Positions 1-8,193 of a DNA stretch of 64,000 nucleotides are shown here, piece after piece. Each line of letters opens with the position of its first letter. Position 1 is the first letter of the stretch. This DNA comes from Aureimonas ureilytica DSM 18598 = NBRC 106430 (GTDB taxonomy: Bacteria > Pseudomonadota > Alphaproteobacteria > Rhizobiales > Rhizobiaceae). The DNA lies in assembly GCF_000382705.1 (NCBI RefSeq), contig NZ_ARQE01000002.1, positions 496,001 to 560,000 of the forward strand, in the 5' to 3' direction. Below the pieces are notes generated by a model, which did not search any database, was not told the DNA's origin, and saw only the letters and a program-made list of their open reading frames with translations. A program made the position numbers and the translations under genes.

Positions 1-2
1 AC

Positions 3-122
3 GGCGAGGCGACAACCGTCGGGTACGGCGGAGCGCAGACGTTCGCCGTCGATCGCGAACGGCTGGCCTGGAGCTACGAGCCACCCGTTCCCAGCGGCGT
101 GCCGAGAGACGGACGGACCTGA
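3..122 (+). CDS. C-terminal end of an unidentified protein (5' end outside window)
   Basis: An open frame runs in from the left edge and stops at TGA 120-122, giving the last 39 residues of a protein. The piece reads GEATTVGYGGAQTF, then DRERLAWSYEPPVP, which looks like real protein rather than a random GC-rich translation. Too little is visible to name a family. It is followed by about 140 bases without a gene and then the secreted-protein gene at 261. It should belong to the same island as the genes downstream. The call rests only on reading frame and composition. Confidence 0.4.
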   Translation, partial: GEATTVGYGGAQTFAVDRERLAWSYEPPVPSGVPRDGRT

Positions 123-260
123 CCGCCGGGCGGGCCGCGCCGGATCGCTGACCGATCCACGCTCACGGCCACGTAGCCGACGACCGTCACGACCCCTTGC
201 CACGACCCCAAGACCAAACATCGCCGTTCCGCAACCGGACGGCAAACGGAGACCCATGTC

Positions 261-632
261 ATGAAGCTTACCCTTGCCCTCGCGCTCCTGTCGCTGACCA
301 CCCCCGCGGCGTCCGCCCAGTCCCTCGTGCCGGGATCGGACTACTTCCTCGACCAGGCCGACGGGATCCAGACGCACCGGGTGGCCACCGACGACCACCA
401 TGGCGGCGATCCGTCGGCCAGCAACCTGACCCACGAGTTCCGCCAGTATGGCTACCCCCTGCCCCGGAACGAGGCATTCATCCCCGGGCTGATTGCCTCC
501 TCGCACGCGACCAAGGCCGAGCAGGCGGTGGCCCTGAAGTCGGTCGTCGAGGGGACGTCCCATGTCCCCGTCGCGACGACCGAGGTCGCGCCCTCGTTCC
601 TCGTGCCCGGATCGAGCTACGGCCGTCGCTGA
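261..632 (+). CDS. small secreted protein of unknown function
   Basis: The product is 123 residues. A clear signal peptide (residues 1-19, ending TPAASA) predicts export to the periplasm. A GGAG sits about 9 bases before the ATG. The mature chain opens with SLVPGSDYF and closes with FLVPGSSYG, so an LVPGSxY motif brackets the protein at both ends. Between them is a short His/Asp-rich patch (HRVATDDHHGGD). I do not recognise a family. It lies about 180 bases upstream of the cobalt/nickel efflux pair, and the His-rich patch makes a periplasmic metal-binding role conceivable, but that is inference only. Codon use is compatible with a real gene. Confidence 0.6.
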   Translation: MKLTLALALLSLTTPAASAQSLVPGSDYFLDQADGIQTHRVATDDHHGGDPSASNLTHEFRQYGYPLPRNEAFIPGLIASSHATKAEQAVALKSVVEGTSHVPVATTEVAPSFLVPGSSYGRR

Positions 633-790
633 CGTCGCAGCACTGGTCGGGCCGTCTGGAGGCGGCCCGACCTGATCAAGCAGTCCTCCGTTCGAGTATC
701 GCATGAATTCAATCGACCGGGCCGCCCGCGACCAAGCGTCGACGAGCGATCGCTCCGTCCGGCCGCGTAGAAAGCCGTGGCCACCGTTAC

Positions 791-814
791 CCATATAGCG
801 TAGGGGGGTATGCC
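791..814 (+). promoter_or_regulatory. probable DmeR operator overlapping the dmeR ribosome-binding site
   Basis: The bases just before the dmeR ATG (815) read ATATAGCGTAGGGGGGTATG. A run of six G flanked by AT-rich TA-containing arms is the hallmark of RcnR/CsoR-family operators, which bind G/C tracts with flanking TACT-like repeats. Here the G tract also sits where the Shine-Dalgarno sequence should be, about 5 bases from the start codon. Bound repressor would cover the initiation region, and TATAGC could be the -10 element. The motif is visible; its function is inferred from the family. Confidence 0.55.
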
Positions 815-1093
815 ATGGGACACCTCATCAAAGACAAGACCAAGCTCATTGCCCGCGTCCGCCGGCTTCAGGGCCAGCTCGAAGCCGTTGCCCGAAGCCT
901 CGACGAGGAGGCCCCCTGCGGGGACATCCTCCAGCTCGTCGCCTCCGTCCGCGGCGCCCTCAACGGGCTAACGGTCGAGCTGATCGAGGAGCACGTGCGC
1001 AACCACGTCGTGGACCCCGAGCACGAGCCGGACCCCGAGCGGGCGAAGGGCGCGGCCGACCTTCTCGCGGTCGTCCGGACCTACCTGAAGTGA
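815..1093 (+). CDS. dmeR: RcnR/CsoR-family metal-sensing repressor (DmeR type)
   Basis: This 92-residue all-helical protein has the layout of the FrmR/RcnR/CsoR family. RVRRLQGQLEAVARSL forms helix 1, a conserved Cys lies at about 35 (APCGDILQLVASVRGALNGL), and the C-terminal helix is ELIEEHVRNHVV. Cys35 with the later His residues (EHVRNH) would form the metal site of Ni/Co sensors. In rhizobia DmeR represses dmeRF and releases DNA on binding Ni(II) or Co(II). The gene runs directly into the CDF transporter with overlapping or near-overlapping ends, as in known dmeRF operons. A G-tract operator precedes it. The exact metal cannot be proven from sequence. Confidence 0.88.
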   Translation: MGHLIKDKTKLIARVRRLQGQLEAVARSLDEEAPCGDILQLVASVRGALNGLTVELIEEHVRNHVVDPEHEPDPERAKGAADLLAVVRTYLK

Positions 1094-1107
1094 CGGAGAC
1101 GCAGACG

Positions 1108-2097
1108 ATGTCGACGACGAACCACGCGGCGGGGCATGCCCACGTCTTCCTCGGCGACGGGCACGCCCGCAACGAACGCAAGGTGTGGGCGGTGATTGCC
1201 CTGACGGTTGCCATGATGGCGATCGAGATCGTGGCCGGCACGGTCTACGGCTCCATGGCGCTCATCGCCGATGGGCTGCACATGTCGACGCACGCCGCCG
1301 CCATGCTGATCGCGGCGGGGGCCTACTACTTCGCCCGCAAACATGCCCGGAACCCGCGCTTCACCTTCGGGACGGGCAAGCTCGGCGACCTCGCCGCCTT
1401 CGCCAGCGCCGTTATCCTGGCGCTGATCGCTCTGTTCATCGCCTACGAGAGCGCCCTGCGGCTTGCCTCGCCCGTGCCGATCTCGTTCGGGCAGGCGATC
1501 GGCGTCGCCGCGGTCGGGCTCGTCGTCAACCTCGTCAGCGCGTGGCTCCTGAAGGACGACCACCACCATCACGGTCACGGGCACCATCACGGCCACGGCC
1601 ACGGCCATCACGACCACGCCCACGACGACCACCATGACCACGGTGACGCGGGTCACGCCGGCGGGCGGGACAACAACCTCCGAGCCGCCTACCTCCACGT
1701 CCTCGCGGACGCGCTGACCTCCGTGCTGGCGATCGCCGCACTCGCGCTCGGCAGCCTCTACGGCTGGGTGTGGCTCGATCCCGTCATGGGGATCGTCGGC
1801 GCTCTCGTGATCGCCCGCTGGTCGTGGGGCCTCGTCCGCGACGCCGGGGCGGTGCTGCTCGACTACGTCCCGGAGGGCGAGGATCTACCGCAGGAGATCC
1901 GTGTGGCGATCGAGGCCGACGGGGACCGGATCACCGACCTCCACGTCTGGCAGGTCGGCCCCGGGCACCACGCGGCCATCGTCTCGATCGCGACGGAGAG
2001 CCCGCTGCCGCTCGACGCCTACCGGGCGAAGCTCGCCCACATCCACGACCTGTCCCATCTGACGGTCGAGGTCGATGCTCGTCCGCGGGCGGCGTAG
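1108..2097 (+). CDS. dmeF: cation diffusion facilitator, Co/Ni efflux (DmeF type)
   Basis: This is a cation diffusion facilitator exporting divalent metal from the cytoplasm in exchange for protons. It has the DmeF N-terminus (HAHVFLGDGHARNERKVW), a first membrane-helix region with the metal site pattern ALIADGLHMSTHA, and a long His/Asp-rich cytoplasmic loop (about residues 155-185). The second metal-site helix reads LHVLADALTSVLAI, and a ferredoxin-like C-terminal domain ends in LTVEVDARPRAA. I chose the ATG at 1108; a GTG at 1090 would overlap the dmeR stop (GTGA) and add six residues. Co-transcription with dmeR argues for cobalt/nickel over zinc. Length (329 residues) is normal for the family. 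Confidence 0.9.
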   Translation: MSTTNHAAGHAHVFLGDGHARNERKVWAVIALTVAMMAIEIVAGTVYGSMALIADGLHMSTHAAAMLIAAGAYYFARKHARNPRFTFGTGKLGDLAAFASAVILALIALFIAYESALRLASPVPISFGQAIGVAAVGLVVNLVSAWLLKDDHHHHGHGHHHGHGHGHHDHAHDDHHDHGDAGHAGGRDNNLRAAYLHVLADALTSVLAIAALALGSLYGWVWLDPVMGIVGALVIARWSWGLVRDAGAVLLDYVPEGEDLPQEIRVAIEADGDRITDLHVWQVGPGHHAAIVSIATESPLPLDAYRAKLAHIHDLSHLTVEVDARPRAA

Positions 2098-2241
2098 CGG
2101 CAATCGTCGATGATGCCGACGTCCCGATCGGTCGAAGGCACCCCTCGTTGGGGCTGCGAAGGTGTTGCCGCCCCGCCCTTGCCGTGGCCGACGCACAAGG
2201 GATGGGGGTGTCGACGGTCGAGAAACGGGGGCCGAGACGCG

Positions 2242-3633
2242 CTATGGGGCGCCGATGAGGGGAACGAGGAGAACCAGCAAGACGAAAATGCACGCCGCCA
2301 CGTTGAAGGCTCGCCGCGTCTTTCGGCGTGTCTCGTTGTAGAGCTTCACCGCCTCGATGACGGGCGACACCGCCAGGGTCCTGTACTCCGCCCGCGTGAG
2401 GCTCTGGTGAAGGCGCGAATGCCAACGGCGCAGATGCCTGAGATCGGACAGGAGCGAGCGCGTTGACACCAGCTCGTTCAATCTCAGGCCGGACCACGTC
2501 ACGAACAGGACGACGATGCAGAAGATTGCGGCCGGCAGCGCTCCCGTCGGGGCGGCGGCGGATGTGGCAATCCTCACCCCGAGGCCGGCCGCGAGAACGC
2601 CAAGCCCGCCGATGAACGCTTGCGACGTGCGGTTCGTCCGCGCCACGATCCTGTCGACGTCGTCGGCGACTCCCTTGCGCACGTCGGCCATGGTCTTCAA
2701 GAGGTCGGCTGACTTCGAGGTCACGAAAGTGCGGTATTCCGTTCTTGCGCCCGAAAGCGCTTCCCGAAGGTGGGGAGAGATCGCTCCCCACCAGTCGTCC
2801 TCCATCCCGTCCGGCACCAAGGGCTCGAGCCGCCTCACGAGCATCTGATGGCGCGCCTCCGCGTCGCGGGACGGCACCAAGAGCCATTCCGCCGCCTCCC
2901 TCAGCGCCTCGAACTGGCTCGGCGAACAGCGGACCGGCGGAGGAGCAGAGAAGGTCCGCTTCCTCAGTCCGCTGAGGACAACACGGCGGGAGCCGTCCCC
3001 GGCTGCCTCGACCTCGGATGCGAAGGCAAGCATCAGCCGGCCGGCGGCTGCCACCATGAAGGAGGACGAGAAGCCGTCGACGGGCAACGGGGTCGGGGGT
3101 GTCCAACGAAAAAGGTCGCCGGGCATCCGTCCTCCAGAGAGGTCGCGCACTATCCCGCGCCTGACGTCCGCGACGGCATCCGGCACTTCGGCGGCGTTCG
3201 CCTCCGCGGATGGCACGGCGGTCCCGTCCCAGGGGAGCACCGCCTTGCCGCCCGCCCGGAAGGGGCGGAAGTCGGCCAGCACGTGTATCGTGGCGGCCTC
3301 GCCGACTTGGGCATCGTCCCATGCCTTCAGGGCTGCACCCGCCCCGAGGAACCAAGCGGCCGCCGCGTCGACGGGCTTCCTCACGAGGATGTTGAGGTCG
3401 CGGGGCCAGTCGCCGGCGACCAGCGCCTGCTCGGGGATCGGTTCGAATTCGCCATCCCGCACCTCGATCGACCAGCCGTTGGCGTCGGCGAAATCGTGTG
3501 CCGCGCGCAGCGCCTCGGCCTCGCCCGGCCCGGACATCCCGGCATAGCGCCAGCCAGAGGCGTCCTCGATGACCCCGTCCCCGGCCGGGTGCAGCTCAGC
3601 TAGTAACCTTAGGGAGGGTGTCGGTCTCGTCAT
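2242..3633 (-). CDS. membrane protein of unknown function coupled to NdpA-like gene
   Basis: The product is 463 residues of unknown family. Residues 1-300 are soluble, with no motif I can name. Hydrophobic helices lie at about 338-358 and 365-384, with a third at the extreme C-terminus (about 442-462). A charged helical segment rich in Arg separates helices 2 and 3 (SDLRHLRRWHSRLHQSL). The architecture is a large N-terminal cytoplasmic domain on a C-terminal three-helix membrane anchor. The start overlaps the 3' end of the upstream NdpA-like gene by 38 bases, which implies translational coupling and a joint function. It converges on dmeF. A role as the membrane arm of a conflict or defence module is only a guess. 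Confidence 0.75.
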   Translation of the reverse strand: MTRPTPSLRLLAELHPAGDGVIEDASGWRYAGMSGPGEAEALRAAHDFADANGWSIEVRDGEFEPIPEQALVAGDWPRDLNILVRKPVDAAAAWFLGAGAALKAWDDAQVGEAATIHVLADFRPFRAGGKAVLPWDGTAVPSAEANAAEVPDAVADVRRGIVRDLSGGRMPGDLFRWTPPTPLPVDGFSSSFMVAAAGRLMLAFASEVEAAGDGSRRVVLSGLRKRTFSAPPPVRCSPSQFEALREAAEWLLVPSRDAEARHQMLVRRLEPLVPDGMEDDWWGAISPHLREALSGARTEYRTFVTSKSADLLKTMADVRKGVADDVDRIVARTNRTSQAFIGGLGVLAAGLGVRIATSAAAPTGALPAAIFCIVVLFVTWSGLRLNELVSTRSLLSDLRHLRRWHSRLHQSLTRAEYRTLAVSPVIEAVKLYNETRRKTRRAFNVAACIFVLLVLLVPLIGAP

Positions 3634-4702
3634 CCTGCACCAGCTTGGCGGTCCTCAGCGTGATCGTGGCCGACCCGTCCTCGTCGCGTTCGACCTTCAC
3701 GATACCATTCTCCTCGTGTTCCTCGCGAAACCAAAGGGCGAAGCCCTCCCTCGCGACGAGGCGCTTGTACTCGCGCTTGGGGAGCTGCTTCCGGTCGAAC
3801 TCGAACGACTCCGTGGAGATGGCGCGGGTCGAAAGCTCGCGTCCGAAGGTCTTGAGGACGGCCTCCTTGGCCGGCCCGTCCAGTCCGCCCGCCAGCGCAC
3901 CCCAGAGTTCCTCCGGCGTGTCGCTGTCGAAGCCCTCCAGCCGCTCGAATGTCTCGCGCAGCCGCCGGGTCGGCGCCTTCGCCACCTCGAGCGGCATCTC
4001 CTCCCTGTGCCTCTCGATGGTCGCCCTCGCTGCCTCGAAGAGTTTCTGGGTGAGGTCGGCCCTCTCGAACGTCCGCCGGACGTCCAGGAAATTCTCGAAG
4101 TGCTGGGTCGCGTCCCGGTACCTCGACGACGACCTGTCGATCACCACGACACGGTGGCGGCGACGCGCGGCGTCCGCGTGGCCGGGGTCGGCCAAGCGGA
4201 TCACGACGGACTTCTGCATGGCCTTCCGGTCCTGCGAGAAGTTCTCCTTCACGCTTTCCATGAGGGGCTTCGGATCCGCCCCGTCCGTGTTCTCCAGGCT
4301 GTACCTGATGACGGCGTGGTGGTCGAACTTGATCAGGGCGACCAGCTTCGAGTCCCCCGTGCTCATCGCGAGCAGCATCAGGGCGCCCGCAGCCATGCGG
4401 TTGTCGCCCTTCACCTTTTCCTTGAATCGCCTCGCGAGGCTTCTCGACGTGGCGATGAATTTGTCCTCCCCGTCCGCGTCCTCCGCGCCGAGCGCCGCGG
4501 ACACGAGGGCGGGCATGCCCGATCCCTCGTTGAAGTCGTAGGAGGCCCCGCGGAGGGTGTCGACCACACGCTTGACGAAGAACTCGGGGAACTGCGGGGG
4601 GACCGCCTCGGCCAGGAAGAGCGGGTCCGGCACGTCCGGGCGCACGACGTGGAACACCATCCTGTCGATCGAGAGTGTCCCGATCTCTTCTTCGCTGAGC
4701 AT
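3596..4702 (-). CDS. nucleoid-associated protein NdpA/YejK family
   Basis: A protein of about 368 residues matches the 37-kDa nucleoid-associated (NdpA/YejK) family in its general pattern. It has an N-terminal alpha/beta region opening with IGTLSIDRMVFHVV, then a conserved helix-strand unit ARRFKEKVKGDNRMAAGALM followed by a strand VALIKFDHHAVIRY, then a helical middle and a C-terminal strand domain ending SATITLRTAKLV. I place the start at the ATG ending at 4702 because GGAGG lies 5 bases before it; an upstream in-frame start at 4738 has no such site. The family binds nucleoid DNA in Escherichia coli, with unclear function. Being locked to a membrane-protein gene on a mobile island is not the usual housekeeping context of yejK. 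Confidence 0.75.
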   Translation of the reverse strand: MLSEEEIGTLSIDRMVFHVVRPDVPDPLFLAEAVPPQFPEFFVKRVVDTLRGASYDFNEGSGMPALVSAALGAEDADGEDKFIATSRSLARRFKEKVKGDNRMAAGALMLLAMSTGDSKLVALIKFDHHAVIRYSLENTDGADPKPLMESVKENFSQDRKAMQKSVVIRLADPGHADAARRRHRVVVIDRSSSRYRDATQHFENFLDVRRTFERADLTQKLFEAARATIERHREEMPLEVAKAPTRRLRETFERLEGFDSDTPEELWGALAGGLDGPAKEAVLKTFGRELSTRAISTESFEFDRKQLPKREYKRLVAREGFALWFREEHEENGIVKVERDEDGSATITLRTAKLVQDDETDTLPKVTS

Positions 4703-4862
4703 GATTCCTCCGACGCGCTTCCGTCGAATCCCTAACAAGCCGCACCGGATCCTACAATCGAATGCACCACCCCCGATTGTGGGCCAGGCCGCCGGAAACG
4801 CGAGCCGGGCGCCGTGGCGTCGACGGTTTCCCCGGAGGTGACGGCGGATGCCATCCGCTGCG

Positions 4863-6794
4863 TCAGATCAGGTCGACCGTTCCGAGCTCGGCCAGCTTTG
4901 CTGAAAGGGCCCCTACCTCGTCGCGCCTACGTTCGACGATAAGCCGCGCCTCCGCCAGGCACGTCGACAGGAGACGCTCGACGCGATTTGGCAAGTCGGG
5001 ATCGTCGCCCGCTGCGAGATCCTCCTTCGGCACGGACGACAGCCTCTCGCCCAGTCCGAGCGAGCGCTCCGCCGACCGGGCGAGCCTCGTCGCCCTCACG
5101 AGATCCGCGTCCGCGCTGCCGCCCGACACGTCGCCGCGAGAACCGAGGATGACCTCCTCCGCTGCCATGCCTGCCAGGAACACCATCAGGATAGCCTCGA
5201 CGCACTCCCGCGTCCTGTCGAACCCCTCGACCATCCGGAAGTCGGTTCTGTTCGCCTTGCCGTGCCGGACGTGGCGCCGGACACACGCGCCGGTGGGGAC
5301 GAGGCCCGAAACGGGTGCCAACTCCATCCCGACGACGAGATGCCCGGCCTCGTGCACGCATGCGCGCCGGAACGACGCCTCGGTGAGTTCGACGCCCTTT
5401 GGAACGGCGGCCCAAAGATCGGCCTCGGACAGGGGACGGCTCTCCCGCCGGGCCGCGGCACGCGCCTCGCGAACGATTTGGGCAAGCACGGCACCCGACG
5501 CCCCTCCCACCTCGTCCGCCAGCCCACCGAGATCGACGTCCGCCAGCTCGCCGCGCAAGTGATGTCGCAGGATGCCGAGCCTGCCCTGGAGGTCGGGAAG
5601 CTGGATCTCGACGATGCGGCCGAGCCGGCCGGGCCTCAGGATCGCAGGATCGATGCTATCCAACTTGTTTGTGGCTCCGAGGACTACCACCCCGCCACGC
5701 CCGACGGTTCCGTCGAGAGACTCTAGGAGACCATTCACCACCTGTCGCTGGTAGGAGCTGTGGTCGCCGACAGGCTCGTCCCGGCTCCCGACGGAATCGA
5801 GCTCGTCGATGAAGAGGACGCACGGCGCGCACTTGCGGGCCTCGTCGAAGGCAGCGCGCAGCGCCTTGAGCAAGTCGCCCAAGTGGCCCTTGGCCTGCCA
5901 TGAAGCGAAGGAATGCGAAAACAGCGGGATGCCGCAGGACCCCGCCAACGCACGGGCGAACAACGTTTTCCCCGTCCCGGGCGGACCATGGAGGATGGCA
6001 CCGTTCTCGATGTCGCACCACGGCAAGGCTCCCCCCCGGTAACGCGCGAGGTCGGCGGCGAGCGACAGGCCCCACCGCTGCCCCTCCCCCATGCCGTGCA
6101 GGTCCTCAAGCCGTTCGGGGTGTCCGTCGCCGGACGGGGAAACGGGCCGAATGACTTCCGGCGTCCTCCGCTGCTTCTGGCCGTGCGGCTTTGCTTTGCC
6201 GTCCCCGTTCCCGCTCGCCGTTCGCCGCAGCCGACCGGCGACGGTCCACATGCGCTCGCGCGACGCCCCGGGGCGCAGGACAAGGTTGAGGTACGTGAGC
6301 GGCAACGCCGACAGGCGCCTGACGAGCGCCTCGTCGGCCCGAAACTTGCCGATCTCCTCGACGAAGCACTCAACCACCGCCGTGCGACTCGCGAGCGGCA
6401 GGACGGCGTCGGCGACGGTGGCCACGACGGCCGGCACCTCCGAACGCTTCGTGCAAAGCACGATCATTGTGCGGGTTGCGACGCTGGCCTCGTTCAAGAG
6501 ACGTTGGATGTAGTCTGGACGCTGCCCCTCCAAGTCCGTCCAATCCCGCACCTTGGCATCCACGCTCCAGGCGTCGTCCTCGGTGCCGCCGATCAGGTCC
6601 TGCGCGGCCAGGTTGAGGACGGCGGCGTCGTCGGGACGAATTCCGTAGACGACGACGAGGCTCGCCGTTCGCGACAGGGCCTGAGGAAATCGACCCTCGG
6701 TGAACGTCGCCCGCAGCAGTTCGTCCGCGATCCTCGTTGCGGGCATCAGGCGTCCGGCGATCGAGTTGGGCGTGATGTCGAGGCGCCTAGACAT
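4863..6794 (-). CDS. soluble AAA+ ATPase with M41 (FtsH-like) zinc protease domain
   Basis: The product is 643 residues. Residues 1-230 form a unique N-terminal region. The AAA+ module follows, with Walker A GPPGTGKT (270-277), Walker B FIDELD (328-333), sensor GATNKLD and the FtsH-type arginine finger stretch LRPGRLGR. The M41 peptidase comes last: zinc motif HEAGH (481-485) and a likely third ligand Asp in GGSADADLVRA. Unlike cellular FtsH (about 610-640 residues with two N-terminal membrane helices), it has no membrane helix; the N-terminal domain replaces them. It is therefore probably a cytosolic ATP-driven protease whose N-domain chooses substrates. Its start overlaps the stop of the small upstream gene by 8 bases. 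Active-site residues look intact. Confidence 0.88.
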   Translation of the reverse strand: MSRRLDITPNSIAGRLMPATRIADELLRATFTEGRFPQALSRTASLVVVYGIRPDDAAVLNLAAQDLIGGTEDDAWSVDAKVRDWTDLEGQRPDYIQRLLNEASVATRTMIVLCTKRSEVPAVVATVADAVLPLASRTAVVECFVEEIGKFRADEALVRRLSALPLTYLNLVLRPGASRERMWTVAGRLRRTASGNGDGKAKPHGQKQRRTPEVIRPVSPSGDGHPERLEDLHGMGEGQRWGLSLAADLARYRGGALPWCDIENGAILHGPPGTGKTLFARALAGSCGIPLFSHSFASWQAKGHLGDLLKALRAAFDEARKCAPCVLFIDELDSVGSRDEPVGDHSSYQRQVVNGLLESLDGTVGRGGVVVLGATNKLDSIDPAILRPGRLGRIVEIQLPDLQGRLGILRHHLRGELADVDLGGLADEVGGASGAVLAQIVREARAAARRESRPLSEADLWAAVPKGVELTEASFRRACVHEAGHLVVGMELAPVSGLVPTGACVRRHVRHGKANRTDFRMVEGFDRTRECVEAILMVFLAGMAAEEVILGSRGDVSGGSADADLVRATRLARSAERSLGLGERLSSVPKEDLAAGDDPDLPNRVERLLSTCLAEARLIVERRRDEVGALSAKLAELGTVDLI

Positions 6795-7122
6795 CGGACA
6801 CCTCCGCCGCGGCGTCGCCCAGGCGCCAGAAGCGGCTGGCGGTGCGGGCGAAACCTTGCTCGAGGGACAGAAAGCACAGCGGGGACGTCACGGCAGCCTT
6901 TCGTCCGGAGACGTGCGGATGGCCGTGGGGGCGTCCCACGAGACAAGGGACCTTGCGCGCGGCCGGGGACCCGTCGTCGAGAAGGGGCGCGGCGGCCAAG
7001 ATGTGACCCCGGGGCAAGCCGCGATCGCGAAGGTGGCAAAGGTCGCGCAGGAGGTCGGAAACTCGCTCGATCTCGGTGTCGAGCTGGTCTCGCCACCCAG
7101 GAGCGGTCAGAAGGATGGTCAT
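6787..7122 (-). CDS. small hypothetical protein, partner of AAA+/M41 protease
   Basis: A product of about 111 residues begins MTILLTAPGWRDQLDTEIER. An acidic helix comes first (IERVSDLLRDLCHLRD), then an alpha/beta-like stretch with GHPHVSGRKAAVTSPLCFLSLEQGF. I do not recognise a family. Its stop (6787-6789) lies inside the first codons of the protease gene, so the two are co-translated. That makes it a candidate adaptor, substrate or sensor for the protease. The start was taken at ATG 7122 because residues upstream in the same frame are low-complexity Pro/Arg/Ser, typical of non-coding GC-rich DNA; no clear Shine-Dalgarno supports it. Bases 7123-7324 show no gene. Confidence 0.6.
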   Translation of the reverse strand: MTILLTAPGWRDQLDTEIERVSDLLRDLCHLRDRGLPRGHILAAAPLLDDGSPAARKVPCLVGRPHGHPHVSGRKAAVTSPLCFLSLEQGFARTASRFWRLGDAAAEVSDV

Positions 7123-7324
7123 GGGGTGTGCTCTCGCTCTGGCCGCTCGCGGCGGCGCGGTACCGACGATGGTGGGCGTCAGTTGGCGAGGCATATCCGT
7201 GCGGTGGGGATGGCTAGACCCGGCGCCGCTTGGTGCCACAGGACCCGACAAGGTGCCAGTCCCCGGTGCGGCGCCTGCGGGGCGCTTGCCTCCGCCAAGC
7301 CTGCCTTCGGAACGGACCGCACGG

Positions 7325-8086
7325 TCAGTCCACCTCGACCGCCACGCGGCCAACCCTGAGGCGGAACTCGTCGGCAAACGCGTCCACGCGCTCCCTGGCC
7401 GACGGCATTTCGGTGATTGCGTAGGGCAGCCGCCTGAAGGGGCCGACTTGGGCCGCGGCATAGGCGGACCATGCCGCGGCCTGCCAGACGAGCTCGCTGC
7501 CGTCGCCCTCGAGGTGCCAGTCCTGTACGTAGGCTGCGAGCGCGGCTTCCGCGGCAACGGCACGCGCGGCGTCGACGTCGCCCAGCAGTGCGGCGTAGAT
7601 CACGCAGCGGAGGCGAATGCTACCGTCTGCGTCTGCTTCGGACGACAGGCGGCATGCCCGCAGCGCACTCAGGATGGCCGTGTCGTCCGGTTCACCGTCC
7701 TGCTTGCCGACGCGCGATGCCTCCGCAAGCCGGCGCAGCGAGGCTGCCGCCTCCTCGTCCGTCAGCTCTACAAAGGCGCTATCCACGAATCCTTCAATGT
7801 CGCGCCTGATGTCTTTCCCGAGGAGCGGATGGCCGCGCAGGAGCTCTTCGGCGGACGGGAGGCGTGCCCCGAGTGAAGTCTCCCGACGGTTCGCCTCGTC
7901 CGCATGGCGCGCGGACCTCCGGTCGCGGCGTGCCTGGGCCATTCCCAGGATCTCTTCGTGAATGGGTGGGACTGGGGGCACGTCATCGACCTCCGCTCGC
8001 GCGCCCCGCCGCGGGAAGGGTCGTCCCCCGCGAATCGGCGACGCCGTCGTTCGATGGCGATTCCTTACGACGTGGAAACGAAACAT
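7325..8086 (-). CDS. hypothetical helical protein, first gene of the protease module
   Basis: A protein of up to 253 residues. The first 48 residues are basic and uneven, and a start at the internal Met49 (7942, MAQARRDRRSARH) is possible. The rest is strongly helical and Ala/Glu/Arg-rich, for example LTDEEAAASLRRLAEASRVG and VDAARAVAAEAALAAYVQDW, like an alpha-solenoid or helical bundle. I recognise no enzyme motif or membrane segment. It is on the same strand as, and about 200 bases upstream of, the small gene and the AAA+/M41 protease. It faces away from the XRE regulator across a short region holding a perfect palindrome. I infer one regulated module. Confidence 0.6.
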   Translation of the reverse strand: MFRFHVVRNRHRTTASPIRGGRPFPRRGARAEVDDVPPVPPIHEEILGMAQARRDRRSARHADEANRRETSLGARLPSAEELLRGHPLLGKDIRRDIEGFVDSAFVELTDEEAAASLRRLAEASRVGKQDGEPDDTAILSALRACRLSSEADADGSIRLRCVIYAALLGDVDAARAVAAEAALAAYVQDWHLEGDGSELVWQAAAWSAYAAAQVGPFRRLPYAITEMPSARERVDAFADEFRLRVGRVAVEVD

Positions 8087-8115
8087 GCAATGGACTGCAC
8101 TCTCAAGCTAACGCA

Positions 8116-8132
8116 CTGCACCTCAGGTGCAG
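8116..8132. promoter_or_regulatory. perfect palindrome in divergent promoter region (candidate XRE operator)
   Basis: The 17 bases CTGCACCTCAGGTGCAG form a perfect inverted repeat with 8-base arms around one central C. It lies between the divergent starts of the helical-protein gene (8086) and the XRE regulator (8194). A TTGACA hexamer follows at 8157-8162 on the + strand with only a weak -10. Size and placement fit an XRE-type dimer operator controlling both directions. The palindrome is seen directly; the regulator assignment is inferred. Confidence 0.5.
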
Positions 8133-8193
8133 CGGAACGCACGGCCTCGCTAATTGTTGACAAAAGTGGCACAGGGGCGATGCTCAGGCGCAG

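Noticed and set aside
2098-2241. Terminator between dmeF and the convergent membrane-protein gene
   Set aside because: I found no convincing GC hairpin with a T tract in this interval.
6787-7563. Longer version of the small gene upstream of the AAA+/M41 protease
   Set aside because: The extra N-terminal 147 residues are Pro/Arg/Ser-rich and read like non-coding DNA; the start at 7122 was preferred.
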